Of a stretch of 64,000 nucleotides of DNA, positions 54,989 to 63,734 are shown one piece after another. The stretch spans positions 40,485 to 104,484 of the forward strand of contig JAJYDR010000001.1 in the NCBI GenBank assembly GCA_021777285.1, read 5' to 3'. A model generated the notes under the pieces. The model was not told the origin of the DNA and searched no databases. It was given only the letters and a program-made list of their open reading frames with translations. This DNA is from Actinomycetes bacterium (lineage in GTDB: Bacteria; Actinomycetota; Acidimicrobiia; Acidimicrobiales; RAAP-2). Numbering within the stretch: position 1 is the stretch's first letter; every line of letters begins with the position of its first letter. The position numbers were made by a program, and so were the translations under genes.

Positions 54989-56253
54989 GAGCCGGCGCCC
55001 ACGCGTGACATGGTCAATGCGACGTCGGTGCCATCACCAACCGTGGACCGTACGACGGCCGAGCCGCCGAGCTGCTCAACGCGCGCGTGAATCGAGGCCG
55101 CCAAGCCTTGGCGGTCGTCGGGCACGGCGGCGGGGTCAAATCCGACACCGGAATCGCGCACGTAGACCGAGATCGCGTCGGCCTCCACTTCGCCGTAGAC
55201 GCTGAAGTGCTCCACGCCGGACCACTTGGCGGCGTTGAGCGCAGCCTCGCGCGCCGCCGCCAGGAGTCCACTGATTCGTTCGTCGAGCGGCGCGTCGCCC
55301 ACCACGACCAGCTCGACGCGCACGCCGTAGTCGCGTTCCACGTCGTGCTGAATTGCTCGCAACTGGCTCGCGAAGGTTTCATCGGTCCTCGCGGTCGACC
55401 CGATCAGGTCGGGAGCGAAGAGCCACGTGCGCAGTTCGCGTTCCTGGGCTCGGGCCAGCCGTCGTACCGTGGCGGGATCCTCCGCTGAACGCTCGATCAA
55501 AGTGAGGGTTTGTAACACCGAGTCATGAACGTGGGCGACGAGCGCGGCGCGCTCCTCGGCGCGCACCCGCACGCGTCGCTCGGTTGAGAGGTCGCGCACG
55601 GTCTGTAGCCACCACGGCGCGAGCAGCACGAGTACCCCGATGATCAGGGCCGCACCGCCGACGAGCGCCGGGACGGCCGCCCCCCAGACGCCGCCGACCT
55701 GTTGGAGGATCTGCAGACCGACGACGATGAGGATCGCCGCGGGGACGAGGCGCCACGCGATGGCCCGCCACCCGCGTACTGACGCGACGCCGAGCACCGG
55801 CAGCGCCTGAGCGATCTGCTCGAGGTGGAGGCGCTCCTGCGCGGAGGAACCGCGCCAGATCACGACCAGGAAGACGAGACTGAGCAGGACCGACCACGCG
55901 TACGGTCTCACTATGGTGGGGCCGACGCGCGAGATGACGAGTAGGACCACGAGCACCGCGGCGAGCAACCAGTACACGATGACAGCGGTGCGCCGCTGGC
56001 CTTCGAGTCGGCGCGCGATGGGCTCACCCTCGCCGTCGCGGCAGATTGCGAGCCAGCCGATCATGTACGCGACCAGTCCGACGCCAAAGACCAGGCTCAA
56101 CAGCGCCGTCGCCAGGCGTACGTGGGTCGTGCGAATGCCGAGGCGACACGCGATCCCCGCGCAGACGCCACCGAGCACGGCGTCGGCGACGTTTCGTCGC
56201 AGGGGATGCTGGGGGACCCCGAGGCGTGGGTGCTGCTGGTGGGTGGTAGTCAT
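54985..56253 (-). CDS. PspC-domain sensor histidine kinase
   Basis: A 422-residue membrane kinase from ATG 56253 (longer frames upstream lack support). A PspC domain lies at about residues 15-70 (ADAVLGGVCAGIACRLGIRTTHVR), then four more helices, then the H-box AHVHDSVLQTLTLIE near residue 250. The ATPase domain has AAREAALNAAKWSG and VRDSGVGFDP. Actinobacterial kinases with N-terminal PspC domains sense envelope stress. The PspC partner is encoded divergently at 56389. Confidence 0.92.
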   Translation of the reverse strand: MTTTHQQHPRLGVPQHPLRRNVADAVLGGVCAGIACRLGIRTTHVRLATALLSLVFGVGLVAYMIGWLAICRDGEGEPIARRLEGQRRTAVIVYWLLAAVLVVLLVISRVGPTIVRPYAWSVLLSLVFLVVIWRGSSAQERLHLEQIAQALPVLGVASVRGWRAIAWRLVPAAILIVVGLQILQQVGGVWGAAVPALVGGAALIIGVLVLLAPWWLQTVRDLSTERRVRVRAEERAALVAHVHDSVLQTLTLIERSAEDPATVRRLARAQERELRTWLFAPDLIGSTARTDETFASQLRAIQHDVERDYGVRVELVVVGDAPLDERISGLLAAAREAALNAAKWSGVEHFSVYGEVEADAISVYVRDSGVGFDPAAVPDDRQGLAASIHARVEQLGGSAVVRSTVGDGTDVALTMSRVGAGS

Positions 56254-56309
56254 GGTGTCGTCCTCGATCGCGCCTACAGCCTTACACCTCATTGGTGCCG
56301 TGGCGCTAC

Positions 56310-56350
56310 GGGACAACCCGGAGCCCCAACGCTACGGTCAGGGTTGTCCC
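56310..56350. promoter_or_regulatory. Inverted repeat between PspC-kinase and PspC/LiaF-like genes
   Basis: Perfect 10-bp arms GGGACAACCC (56310-56319) and GGGTTGTCCC (56341-56350) with a 21-base spacer. A direct repeat CGCTACGG overlaps at 56304 and 56330. It lies in the 135-base divergent control region and is the best candidate response-regulator site. Confidence 0.55.
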
Positions 56351-56388
56351 TGATGACGGGGGAGCGAGCGGCGACGTACCGTGAGGAC

Positions 56389-57327
56389 ATGACCGACACT
56401 GACTCGACGACCAACCCCGACATGCCCGTCACCGGTGACGTGGCGAACGGAGCCCCGCGTCAGTTCCGGCGCAGCGCGAACGGCAAAGTGATCGCCGGCG
56501 TCGCGCGCGGTCTCGCCAATCGGTTCGACATCGACGCCAACGTCTTTCGAGTCCTCTTCGTCGTCCTGGCGCTGTTCTGGGGACTCGGTGTCGCGCTCTA
56601 CCTGGCGCTCTGGGTCTTCGTGCCGCTGGCCGAGGGTGAGGAGATCACGATGCGTAGTCGCCTGCCCGAATCGCACTCGCATCGATTGACCGTCGCCGTC
56701 CTCCTCGGTGTCGTGGTGGCCCTCGGGGTCCTGGTGGCCACGATCTCGCGCGGTGGCATCGCCGCACACGGCGGGCCGAGTCTCGCACTGGTCTGGCTGG
56801 TGTTTCTCGTCGCCCTGGCCGTCGTCGCGCTGCGAACGCCCCCACGCCGACTCACGATCCGCCGCATCGCCGCGGTGATCGTGCTCTTCAGTCTGAGCGC
56901 GCTGATACTCCTTGTTGGCGCCGTCATGGGATTTGTCGCGTCGACCGGCGTGGCGCTTTCGGGTGGCGACGGCGCCCACACCTGGCAGCCCACGTCGCTG
57001 CGCGGCGTCCAGCACCAGTACTCGACCCAATTCGGCTCGTCGACGCTGGACCTGCAGGACGTCCGCTTTCCGTCGTCGGGCTACACCATTCACGTTTCCA
57101 CGGCAATCGGCTTGGTGCGGGTCTATGTTCCAGCCAACGCCGTGGTCTCGATCACCACACACGTGGGTCTCGGACCCGTCGACCTCCAGGGCTCGCCTGA
57201 CGGGACGCCTTTTAGCGCGGTGCCCGCGCCTGGCGTTGGCGCGGGGACGCCGTCGCGGGCACCGCACCTGTCGATAGACGCGCGGGTGGGCATCGGGCGG
57301 ATCGTCATCGCGCGCGCGACGAACTAG
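56389..57327 (+). CDS. PspC-domain membrane protein with LiaF-like C terminus
   Basis: A 312-residue membrane protein. A PspC domain lies at about 24-85 (SANGKVIAGVARGLANRFDIDANVFR), two to three helices follow (about 95-190), then an extracytoplasmic beta domain (LDLQDVRFPSSGYTIHVSTAIGLVRVYVP, then SIDARVGIGRIVI) typical of LiaF/DUF2154 proteins. LiaF-like proteins restrain partner kinases until envelope damage occurs. ATG 56389. Divergence from a PspC kinase makes the three genes one predicted stress module. Confidence 0.87.
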   Translation: MTDTDSTTNPDMPVTGDVANGAPRQFRRSANGKVIAGVARGLANRFDIDANVFRVLFVVLALFWGLGVALYLALWVFVPLAEGEEITMRSRLPESHSHRLTVAVLLGVVVALGVLVATISRGGIAAHGGPSLALVWLVFLVALAVVALRTPPRRLTIRRIAAVIVLFSLSALILLVGAVMGFVASTGVALSGGDGAHTWQPTSLRGVQHQYSTQFGSSTLDLQDVRFPSSGYTIHVSTAIGLVRVYVPANAVVSITTHVGLGPVDLQGSPDGTPFSAVPAPGVGAGTPSRAPHLSIDARVGIGRIVIARATN

Positions 57328-57388
57328 ACAGCGTCAGCTGCCAGCTGGGGCCCGTAGCGTGCTGGTCAGTCGTGGCGGCGAGAGGCGT

Positions 57389-58135
57389 TCAGCCGTGAAA
57401 CACGCTGATCGCACCGACGATGATGGGAGCGACGACCAGTGAGGGCAGGAGATCGGCGACCGGAACCGACTTCACCTGCAGGAGCCGCATGCCGATGCCG
57501 AGCAGGAGGACGCCGCCGGTCGCGGTGATCGCGGCGATCATCGACGCGGGCAAGAAGGAACCGGCGAGCACGCCCAAGACAGTGACGAAACCCTGAAAGA
57601 TCCCGACCGGCAGCGCCGAGACCGCGACACCCCAGCCCAGAGTGGCCGAAAAGGCGATCGCCGCGAAGAGGTCCAGTGCGGACTTGAGCACCAGCTGGCT
57701 GATCCCGTGTCCCAGGCCATCGCTCAGCGCCCCAAGGATGGCGAGTGGGCCGATGCAAAACAGCAGCGAGGCGGCGACGAACCCTTCGATGAAGCGTTCA
57801 CGCGAGCCGCTCGTGCGCCCGCGGGTCATGCGGTTCTGGATCCATCCCCCAAAAATCGCGACCCGCTCCTCGATGCGAAGGAGCGAGCCCGCGATGCCGC
57901 CGACGATCAGTGCGCCAAGGACGACGAGCAGCGTCCAGTTGGCACCGACGGCGTGGCGAAACGAGTGATCGGAAATTGCCGCGATGTTGAGCGCTCCGAT
58001 GACGAGTACGACGAGACCGAGCGCATCGGTCACGGTGTGGCGGGTCCGCGCGGGGAGCCGGTTGCCGATGAGCACGCCAATCGCCGCGCCCACGATGATC
58101 GCGACCACATCGATGATGGTCCCGAGTCCTCGCAC
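57389..58135 (-). CDS. DUF554 family membrane protein
   Basis: A 248-residue protein with about seven helices. MRGLGTIIDVVAIIVGAAIGVLIG at the N terminus, the central GAISDGLGHG-like segment ALSDGLGHGISQLVLKSALDLFAA and the terminal GGVLLLGIGMRLLQVK define DUF554 (YdfK), of unknown function; transport has been suggested. Start codon GTG or ATG at 58135 side. Its stop converges on the PspC gene with a 61-base gap. Confidence 0.87.
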   Translation of the reverse strand: MRGLGTIIDVVAIIVGAAIGVLIGNRLPARTRHTVTDALGLVVLVIGALNIAAISDHSFRHAVGANWTLLVVLGALIVGGIAGSLLRIEERVAIFGGWIQNRMTRGRTSGSRERFIEGFVAASLLFCIGPLAILGALSDGLGHGISQLVLKSALDLFAAIAFSATLGWGVAVSALPVGIFQGFVTVLGVLAGSFLPASMIAAITATGGVLLLGIGMRLLQVKSVPVADLLPSLVVAPIIVGAISVFHG

Positions 58136-58258
58136 GACGTCAAAGGTACTCGTTCTCCCCCGCGACCCCGATGGGACGAACGTCGGTGCCGGTGGGCGGC
58201 GTGAACTGTTTTCACTGGCCCTGAACCGGGCAGTGGTCCGGGTTGCACGGCGAGCACG

Positions 58259-59665
58259 TTAGTGGTGCGGTGCCGTTGCGCTCTGTTCGAGCGCGAGCCC
58301 CTTCGTTTCGCGCCCCCAGATGGCGACGACGATCACGGCGACGAGCGCGACGGCGCCAACGAGGCAGTACACCCCGGCCACGCCGAAGTTCGAGAAGAAG
58401 GTGGGAATCAGTGATGGTCCGATGACCCCAGAAATCAAGCGGCCGAATCCTTCGGTCGTCGCGACGCCCCACGCGCGAATCTCGGTGGGGTAGCTCTCGG
58501 CGGTGTAGACCTTGACGGCCGGGTCGACGGCGATGCCAAAGAACGACATCAGACAGCCCACGAGTAGTACCGGCACCGCGCCGCGCACGAAGCCGAAGGC
58601 GAATGATGCGCCCGCTGCGATGACGGTGAAGCTGATGATCACTGGTTTACGACCCCAGCGTTCGATGACCCATGATTCGAGCAGCTTGCCGGGTATCGAG
58701 ACACCAACGATGACCGCCGTGAAGGCGAAGGCCGAGGTGAGCGTGTACCCCATCGTCGTCACCGCCGTCGGCATGAAGATCTGGATGGAATAGAAGATAA
58801 AGAAGGTCCCGCCAAAGGTCGTCCAGAGTGTCAGCGAGCGTCGGCGAAGCGGTTTCACGAAAATCGCGCGAAGGGGATGCGCGACGACTGCCGCCGGCGT
58901 GGCGGCACTCGCCGGCAACGGCGCGATCGGTTCGAGGGCGACACCGTTGCGAACGGCGCGCGCCTCTAACGTGGCGAGGACGCGCTCGGCCTCCTCCCAC
59001 CGACCCTTGGACTCGTACCAGCGCGGCGACTCGGGGAGGTAGCGCCACGCGAGCAGGGCGAACAGCAGGGGAAGACCGCCGATCATGAACATGATGCGCC
59101 AACCAGTCGTGTCCTGGGCGTTGGGAATCAGGACAAGCGCGAGCAGGGGTGAGAGGAAATAGCCGGCAGAGAGGAACGCGTCGGACCACGCGATGAAGCG
59201 ACCCCGGCGCTTCGGTGGGCAGAATTCGCTCGCGAGGACGTAGGGCAGCGGAAAGACGGCGCCCATGGCCATACCATCGACGATTCGCAGGACGATGAGG
59301 GTCGGAACGTTTGGCGCCAAGCCCGTGACGAAGGTGAGTATGGCGTAGGCGATCGTGCCGACGATCAGCGTGCGCCGTCGTCCGAAGCGGTCCGCCAGGC
59401 GACCCGCGGGAACGATGCCGATGACGATGCCGATGTTGGCGGAGATGGCCACGAAGGACTTCATGGCGGTTGACAGCGCGAACTGGCTGGTCAGCGAGGG
59501 CAGGACCGATCCGGTTAGCCCGACGTCATAGGACTCGATCAACCAGCTGAGAAAGAGCAACGCCATAATCGCGCTGAGCCACCGCGTCACCGGGAGCCGG
59601 TCGAGCCGGGCGGCGGCCTGTGGGCCGACTCGGCCGTCGGTCGTCGTGGCGGGCTGATCGCTCAT
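58259..59665 (-). CDS. MFS transporter (sugar-porter/aromatic-acid type)
   Basis: A 468-residue 12-helix transporter. AGRLADRFGRRRTL (motif A) and PESPRWYESKGRWEEAERVL in the central loop are of the sugar-porter and AAHS group, with YPTEIRAWGVATTEGFGR near helix 11. ATG 59665. Likely uptake of an organic acid, sugar or aromatic compound; the substrate is not deducible. No catabolic genes are adjacent. Confidence 0.87.
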   Translation of the reverse strand: MSDQPATTTDGRVGPQAAARLDRLPVTRWLSAIMALLFLSWLIESYDVGLTGSVLPSLTSQFALSTAMKSFVAISANIGIVIGIVPAGRLADRFGRRRTLIVGTIAYAILTFVTGLAPNVPTLIVLRIVDGMAMGAVFPLPYVLASEFCPPKRRGRFIAWSDAFLSAGYFLSPLLALVLIPNAQDTTGWRIMFMIGGLPLLFALLAWRYLPESPRWYESKGRWEEAERVLATLEARAVRNGVALEPIAPLPASAATPAAVVAHPLRAIFVKPLRRRSLTLWTTFGGTFFIFYSIQIFMPTAVTTMGYTLTSAFAFTAVIVGVSIPGKLLESWVIERWGRKPVIISFTVIAAGASFAFGFVRGAVPVLLVGCLMSFFGIAVDPAVKVYTAESYPTEIRAWGVATTEGFGRLISGVIGPSLIPTFFSNFGVAGVYCLVGAVALVAVIVVAIWGRETKGLALEQSATAPHH

Positions 59666-59977
59666 CGCGCGCCGCTACCGCTGTCGCACACGGGTCCGGG
59701 TTCGAGACCCTGTGAGCAGTGATGCACGCGTACCTCGCTGGCTGTCATCGTCGACTCGCGATGACAGAACGAGTCTAGGAATGTTCGCAGTCGTCGTGGT
59801 AACACACCTGGTCAACGTGGGTAGTGGCGACGCTGGCGCCTCGCGCACGACGCGGGCTCGCTACGGTGGGGGCAGTTACTGCACCGACGACGTAATGGTC
59901 GGTGGGGTCCGAGGCGCCTGGCGCCAGCCGATCTGATGACGTGGATCGGGGCATACGAGGAACGTGAGTAGAGACGC
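59666..59977. other. Divergent region between MFS and kinase genes
   Basis: 312 bases containing the promoters of both flanking genes. The 74-codon frame at 59712-59936 shows no family resemblance. No repeat or operator is clear. Confidence 0.4.
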
Positions 59978-61435
59978 ATGTCCATGAGTGGCGAAGTCAT
60001 CGGGGGTCGGTACCGGATAGTCCGGCTCATCGGGCGTGGCGGTACGGCCGACGTCTATGAGGCCCGTGATGAGCGATCCGGGGGACCGGTGGCGATCAAG
60101 GTCGTTCGCTCGAACGATCCGGAATTTGCCCGTCGCCTGGTCGAAGAGGCCCGCGCGCTCGAGAGCCTCGACGGTCCGGGCCTCGTGCGGCTGCTCGACA
60201 CGGGCATGGTGGGCGACTTGGCCTTTCTGGTCATGGACTACGTCGACGGCGCGTCGATCGCGCAGTCGCTCAAGGATGGCCCCCTGGGCGCGCCCGCGAC
60301 GGCGTCGATGGCGGCGAGCGTGGCCCGAACGCTCAGCTACGTGCACGGTCGCGGCGTCGTGCATCGTGACGTGAAGCCGTCGAATATTCTGCGCTCGACG
60401 TCCGGCGAGGTCTGGCTCGCGGACTTTGGCATCGCCAAGTTCGACGACGCGTCGACGATCACGGCACCGGGTACGACGATCGGCACGGTCATCTACATGG
60501 CGCCCGAGCAGCTCGATGGCAAACGGGTGGGCCCGAGCGCCGATATCTGGTCCCTGGGCATCGTCATCTTGGAGTGTCTCACGGGCCGACGGGTCTTTGA
60601 GGGCTCGCCGAGCGAGATTGTGGCCAAGCGATTGACCGGACCGGTCATCCTGCCCGCCGATCTGCCGGCGCCCTGGGCGGTGTTGCTCGGTGGCATGTTG
60701 GATCCGCGACCCGAGCGCCGCTTGAGTGGCGCGGAGGTCGCGTCGTTACTCGAGACGCCGCCGTACGCGCTCGCGTGGGAACCGCGAGACGATGCCGAGA
60801 CTCGGGTCATTGGACTCGTTGGGTCGGCCGATCAAACGTTCGTCATGCCCGGAGCGCCGCCGCGGTTGACCGATGACGAGACGCTGGTTGTCTCGACGCC
60901 ATCAAGTGATCGCGCGGAGCGGCGACCGTGGGTCATGGCCGGCGTCTTGGTGGTCATCGGTGTGTTGCTGTACGTGCTCATCTCGTTGTTGGTGGGCGCA
61001 TCGACACCGAAACGTGCGGCAACCACGACAACAACGGTTCACGCTTCAACGACCACCACCGTCTCGTCGAGCTCGGCGGCCATCGCAACTTTGATGGCGG
61101 ACCTGGCCACGAGCCAGGCTGCGGGCGCGATCCAGCCGCCGACGGCACAGACCATCGCCCAGATGGCCCAGCAGTCGCTGATCGACGGCGCGAATGGCAA
61201 TCGTGGCGCCGTCGAGAACGACTTGCAGCAGGCGATGGCAACAGTCGTCGGTGGCGTCGCGAACGGCTCCGTAACGCCCTCGGCGGGAGCGATGCTTGAG
61301 CGCGACGTCGCCCTACTCGCCAGTTCCCTCGGCGTCGCGACGCCAAGTTCGACCACGACCACGACGACGACGATTTTCATCGGACCCGGCCCCGGAAACG
61401 GCCACGGCAAGGGATTTGGCAAAGGTCGACCCTAG
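59978..61435 (+). CDS. PknB-like serine/threonine protein kinase with Thr-rich outer domain
   Basis: A 485-residue transmembrane kinase. Gly loop GRGGTADVYEA, Lys41, HRDVKPSNIL and DFG show an active kinase domain (about 10-270). A juxtamembrane segment, one membrane helix (about 312-335), and an outer region of 150 residues follow. The outer region has two Thr-rich runs around a short helical stretch and ends in a Gly/Lys-rich tail (GHGKGFGKGRP). No PASTA repeats are seen, unlike canonical PknB. ATG 59978. It may sense the cell wall together with the neighbouring Rpf-like gene. Confidence 0.88.
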   Translation: MSMSGEVIGGRYRIVRLIGRGGTADVYEARDERSGGPVAIKVVRSNDPEFARRLVEEARALESLDGPGLVRLLDTGMVGDLAFLVMDYVDGASIAQSLKDGPLGAPATASMAASVARTLSYVHGRGVVHRDVKPSNILRSTSGEVWLADFGIAKFDDASTITAPGTTIGTVIYMAPEQLDGKRVGPSADIWSLGIVILECLTGRRVFEGSPSEIVAKRLTGPVILPADLPAPWAVLLGGMLDPRPERRLSGAEVASLLETPPYALAWEPRDDAETRVIGLVGSADQTFVMPGAPPRLTDDETLVVSTPSSDRAERRPWVMAGVLVVIGVLLYVLISLLVGASTPKRAATTTTTVHASTTTTVSSSSAAIATLMADLATSQAAGAIQPPTAQTIAQMAQQSLIDGANGNRGAVENDLQQAMATVVGGVANGSVTPSAGAMLERDVALLASSLGVATPSSTTTTTTTIFIGPGPGNGHGKGFGKGRP

Positions 61436-61840
61436 ATCGTCTTGCCTCTGATCAGCGACAACGCAGGGTCAATTCGGCGGCATCAAATTCGCTGGCATAA
61501 CCCGAGGTGACGGGCCCTTTCGAGCACGTGATGGTATGGAAATCCGCAAAATCACGTATGTCATTAAGTCTGTAGGGCAAAAAATAATTCTCAGAAACCC
61601 TGGTCACAGTACGTGCACGGAAGAAATACGTGTGAAACTGCGTCACAGATCGAGTTATTGCCGTAGAATTAACGCCGCAGCAAAGACTGCTTCGATGTCA
61701 CCTCACATTCAAGTGGGTTAAGTGGCCAATTGACCGTGCCGCTTGGTGGACCTTTTCGGTTTGACGCCAAGTCGTGTGCCCAGTGCCTTCGTCCGCAACG
61801 CGACGTGGTCACGGGTGCCGTGCACGCCAAAGGAGAAACC
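61436..61840. other. AT-richer leader region of the Rpf-like gene
   Basis: 405 bases of lower GC than the flanks. It holds a possible CRP-type site and promoter (separate entry) about 170-210 bases before the ATG, leaving a long 5' leader. I looked for, but did not recognise, a ydaO/c-di-AMP riboswitch, which controls rpf genes in some actinobacteria. Confidence 0.4.
61631..61669 (+). promoter_or_regulatory. Possible CRP/GlxR-type site and -10 box of the Rpf-like gene
   Basis: TGTGA (61631-61635) and TCACA (61643-61647) form an inverted pair with 7-base spacing, and a TAGAAT -10-like hexamer lies at 61664-61669. Canonical CRP/GlxR sites have a 6-base spacer, so the match is imperfect. Mycobacterial CRP activates rpfA from a similar site. 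Confidence 0.35.
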
Positions 61841-62284
61841 ATGCGAAGAATCTTGTATGCGACCATGGCGTTGCTTACCAGCGCGGCAATTCTGCCTTCC
61901 TCGGGCGGAGCGGCGAGCACGCCACCGTCGGCGCGCCCAAAGCAGGTGGTTGTAACGCATCATCGGGCAAAACCGCACGTCACGAGGGTGATTCACCACC
62001 CGTCGATTCTGACGTACGTCGCCGCGCTCGCTCGAGTCACTGTGAACCAGCTGCGCGCCGAATGGCAGCACGTGGCGATCTGCGAAGTAGCGGGCAACTG
62101 GTCGATGGAAGGTCCGCTGTACTCGGGGATTGGCTTTGCTAACTCCACGTGGCTCGAATACGGCGGAACCCAGTTCGCGCCGCTCGCCGGTGAGGCACCG
62201 CGCGACGCGCAGATCCTCATCGGCATGCGCGTGACGGGCGGTTGGGTTCCCGACCAGAACGGCTGCGCACCAGGGGGCTGGTAG
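61841..62284 (+). CDS. Resuscitation-promoting-factor-like muralytic protein
   Basis: A 147-residue secreted protein. Signal peptide is about 1-23 (MRRILYATMALLTSAAILP), then a His/Pro-rich linker, then the Rpf lysozyme-like domain (about 75-147). WQHVAICEVAGNWSM keeps the catalytic Glu; the usual CESGGNW is CEVAGNW. GIGFANSTWLEYGG and the C-terminal GCAPGGW fit Rpf. ATG 61841 follows AAAGGAG. Rpf enzymes cleave peptidoglycan to allow growth resumption. Confidence 0.82.
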   Translation: MRRILYATMALLTSAAILPSSGGAASTPPSARPKQVVVTHHRAKPHVTRVIHHPSILTYVAALARVTVNQLRAEWQHVAICEVAGNWSMEGPLYSGIGFANSTWLEYGGTQFAPLAGEAPRDAQILIGMRVTGGWVPDQNGCAPGGW

Positions 62285-62411
62285 TCGGGGCACGCGACAC
62301 GAACTCCTCGAGTCGTACAAGGCGGGAAGAAACGCAATCGCCGCAACGGGTGCCCTCGCCGAAGCATCCCAGGTGATCGAACATCGCAACACCAAATCGG
62401 CGGTGGGGCTA

Positions 62412-63734
62412 GACACCCCTAGTCCCTAACCTGTCAAGCCGCGAGGTCAACTCGATGCTTCCAGGCAATGCTTTCGTCGTAGTCGACGCGCTGTTCGAGG
62501 CAGGCGTGCAGGATGCCGACCCAGCGGTTGGCGAGTTGACGGACGGCCTGGCGATGGGTCTTGTCGCGTCCTCGCAGCTCGTCGTAGTAGGCGCGAGCAC
62601 CCGGTGATTTGGTCAGCGAGCAGAAGGCCCATTGGTCGAGGGCGTCGGCCAGACGCTTGTTGCGCATGTGACGGGCCAGAACGACGTGGCTCTTGCCCGA
62701 GGCCCTCGTGATCGGTGACGTGCCGGCGTAGTTCCTGCGAGACTTGGCGTTGCAGTAGCGGTTCGGGTCGTCCCCGAACTCGCCCAGCACCCGGGCGCCG
62801 AGGACCGTCCCCATTCCTGGCAGGGACAGGACGATCCGAGCGTCCGGGTGCTGCTCAAAACCCGACGTCAACGCCGTTTCGAGCTCGGCGATCTCGACGT
62901 TGTAGGCGTGGATCATCGCGACGTGGGCCTTGGTGGTGCGCCCGTAGGCGAGCTCGAGGACCGGGCCCTGGGCGAGTTGAGCCTCGAGCAGGGCCGCCTG
63001 GATCTCGCTGGCGCGCCGCTCGAGGTTGCGAGCCCGGCCCGCGCGCTTTAGAGCCGCGATGATCTTGGCCTTCGACAACAGGCGCCCGAGCGGCGGGGTG
63101 GGGGCGATCTCGAGGATCGCCACCGCGTCGCGGTCGTCCAGGTCGGTGCCGAAGGCGACGAGCGCCCCCGGGTAGTAGTCCTTTAGGGCGTTGCGCAGCG
63201 CGTTGGCTTCGCGATGGCGGGACCAGATGGCGCTCTGGTGGGCGCGCGCGAGGATCTTCACGGCCTCGGCGTTCTCGCTGTCGCCGGCCGCCTCGCGGTG
63301 GTTGTGCCGGTCGGTTCGCACGAGGTCGGCGAGCACCTTGGCGTCGCCAGGGTCGGACTTCGATCCCGAGGTGACGTGGCGCTCGCGATAGCGCGCGGCC
63401 GACATCGGATTGACGGCGTAGACGCGGTAGCGGGCGCCAAGCATGGACGTGACGAGCAGTCCCCGGTCCTTCTCGATGCCGACGATCACCTCCGCGGGTT
63501 CTTCGGCGTGTTCGCTCAGCAATTCGTGCAGCGCCCGAACGCCAACGAGCGTGTCCGGAATCCTCTTTCGGGCGAGAACATCTCCTGCCTCGTCGAGGAC
63601 GCAGATGTCGTGGTGAGCCTCGGCCCAATCCACTCCGACGAAAATCATGTGGTCACCTCCAGTGGTCGATGGAATCGAGCCCCGAGGGAAACGGCAGCGA
63701 ACTAATGGATCAGTGCTCCAGGCACGACACCCCT
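62412..63734 (-). mobile_element. IS110-family insertion sequence (bounds tentative)
   Basis: The transposase gene is certain; the ends are not. A 9-base direct repeat GACACCCCT occurs at 62412-62420 and 63726-63734, flanking the gene, and could reflect the core/target region, since IS110 elements lack terminal inverted repeats. However, IS110 elements usually carry a longer noncoding leader than the 78 bases this would leave, so the left end may lie nearer to or beyond 64000. Confidence 0.4.
62434..63648 (-). CDS. IS110-family transposase/recombinase
   Basis: A 404-residue DEDD recombinase. The N-terminal RuvC-like domain has VGVDWAE (Asp7), the Glu of VGIEKDRG near residue 60, and SKSDPGDAKVLADL supplying the last acidic residues. 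A coiled helical stretch lies mid-protein. The Transposase_20 domain has LPGMGTVLGARVLGEFGD, and the catalytic Ser region is YAGTSPITRASGKS. The length is full and no frameshift is seen, so it may be active. ATG 63648 follows GGAGGTG. In this family the noncoding end carries a bridge RNA choosing donor and target. Confidence 0.95.
   Translation of the reverse strand: MIFVGVDWAEAHHDICVLDEAGDVLARKRIPDTLVGVRALHELLSEHAEEPAEVIVGIEKDRGLLVTSMLGARYRVYAVNPMSAARYRERHVTSGSKSDPGDAKVLADLVRTDRHNHREAAGDSENAEAVKILARAHQSAIWSRHREANALRNALKDYYPGALVAFGTDLDDRDAVAILEIAPTPPLGRLLSKAKIIAALKRAGRARNLERRASEIQAALLEAQLAQGPVLELAYGRTTKAHVAMIHAYNVEIAELETALTSGFEQHPDARIVLSLPGMGTVLGARVLGEFGDDPNRYCNAKSRRNYAGTSPITRASGKSHVVLARHMRNKRLADALDQWAFCSLTKSPGARAYYDELRGRDKTHRQAVRQLANRWVGILHACLEQRVDYDESIAWKHRVDLAA

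Noticed and set aside
61436..61840. ydaO (c-di-AMP) riboswitch before the Rpf-like gene
   Set aside because: The conserved ydaO sequence blocks are not visible by eye; only a possible protein-binding palindrome is seen.
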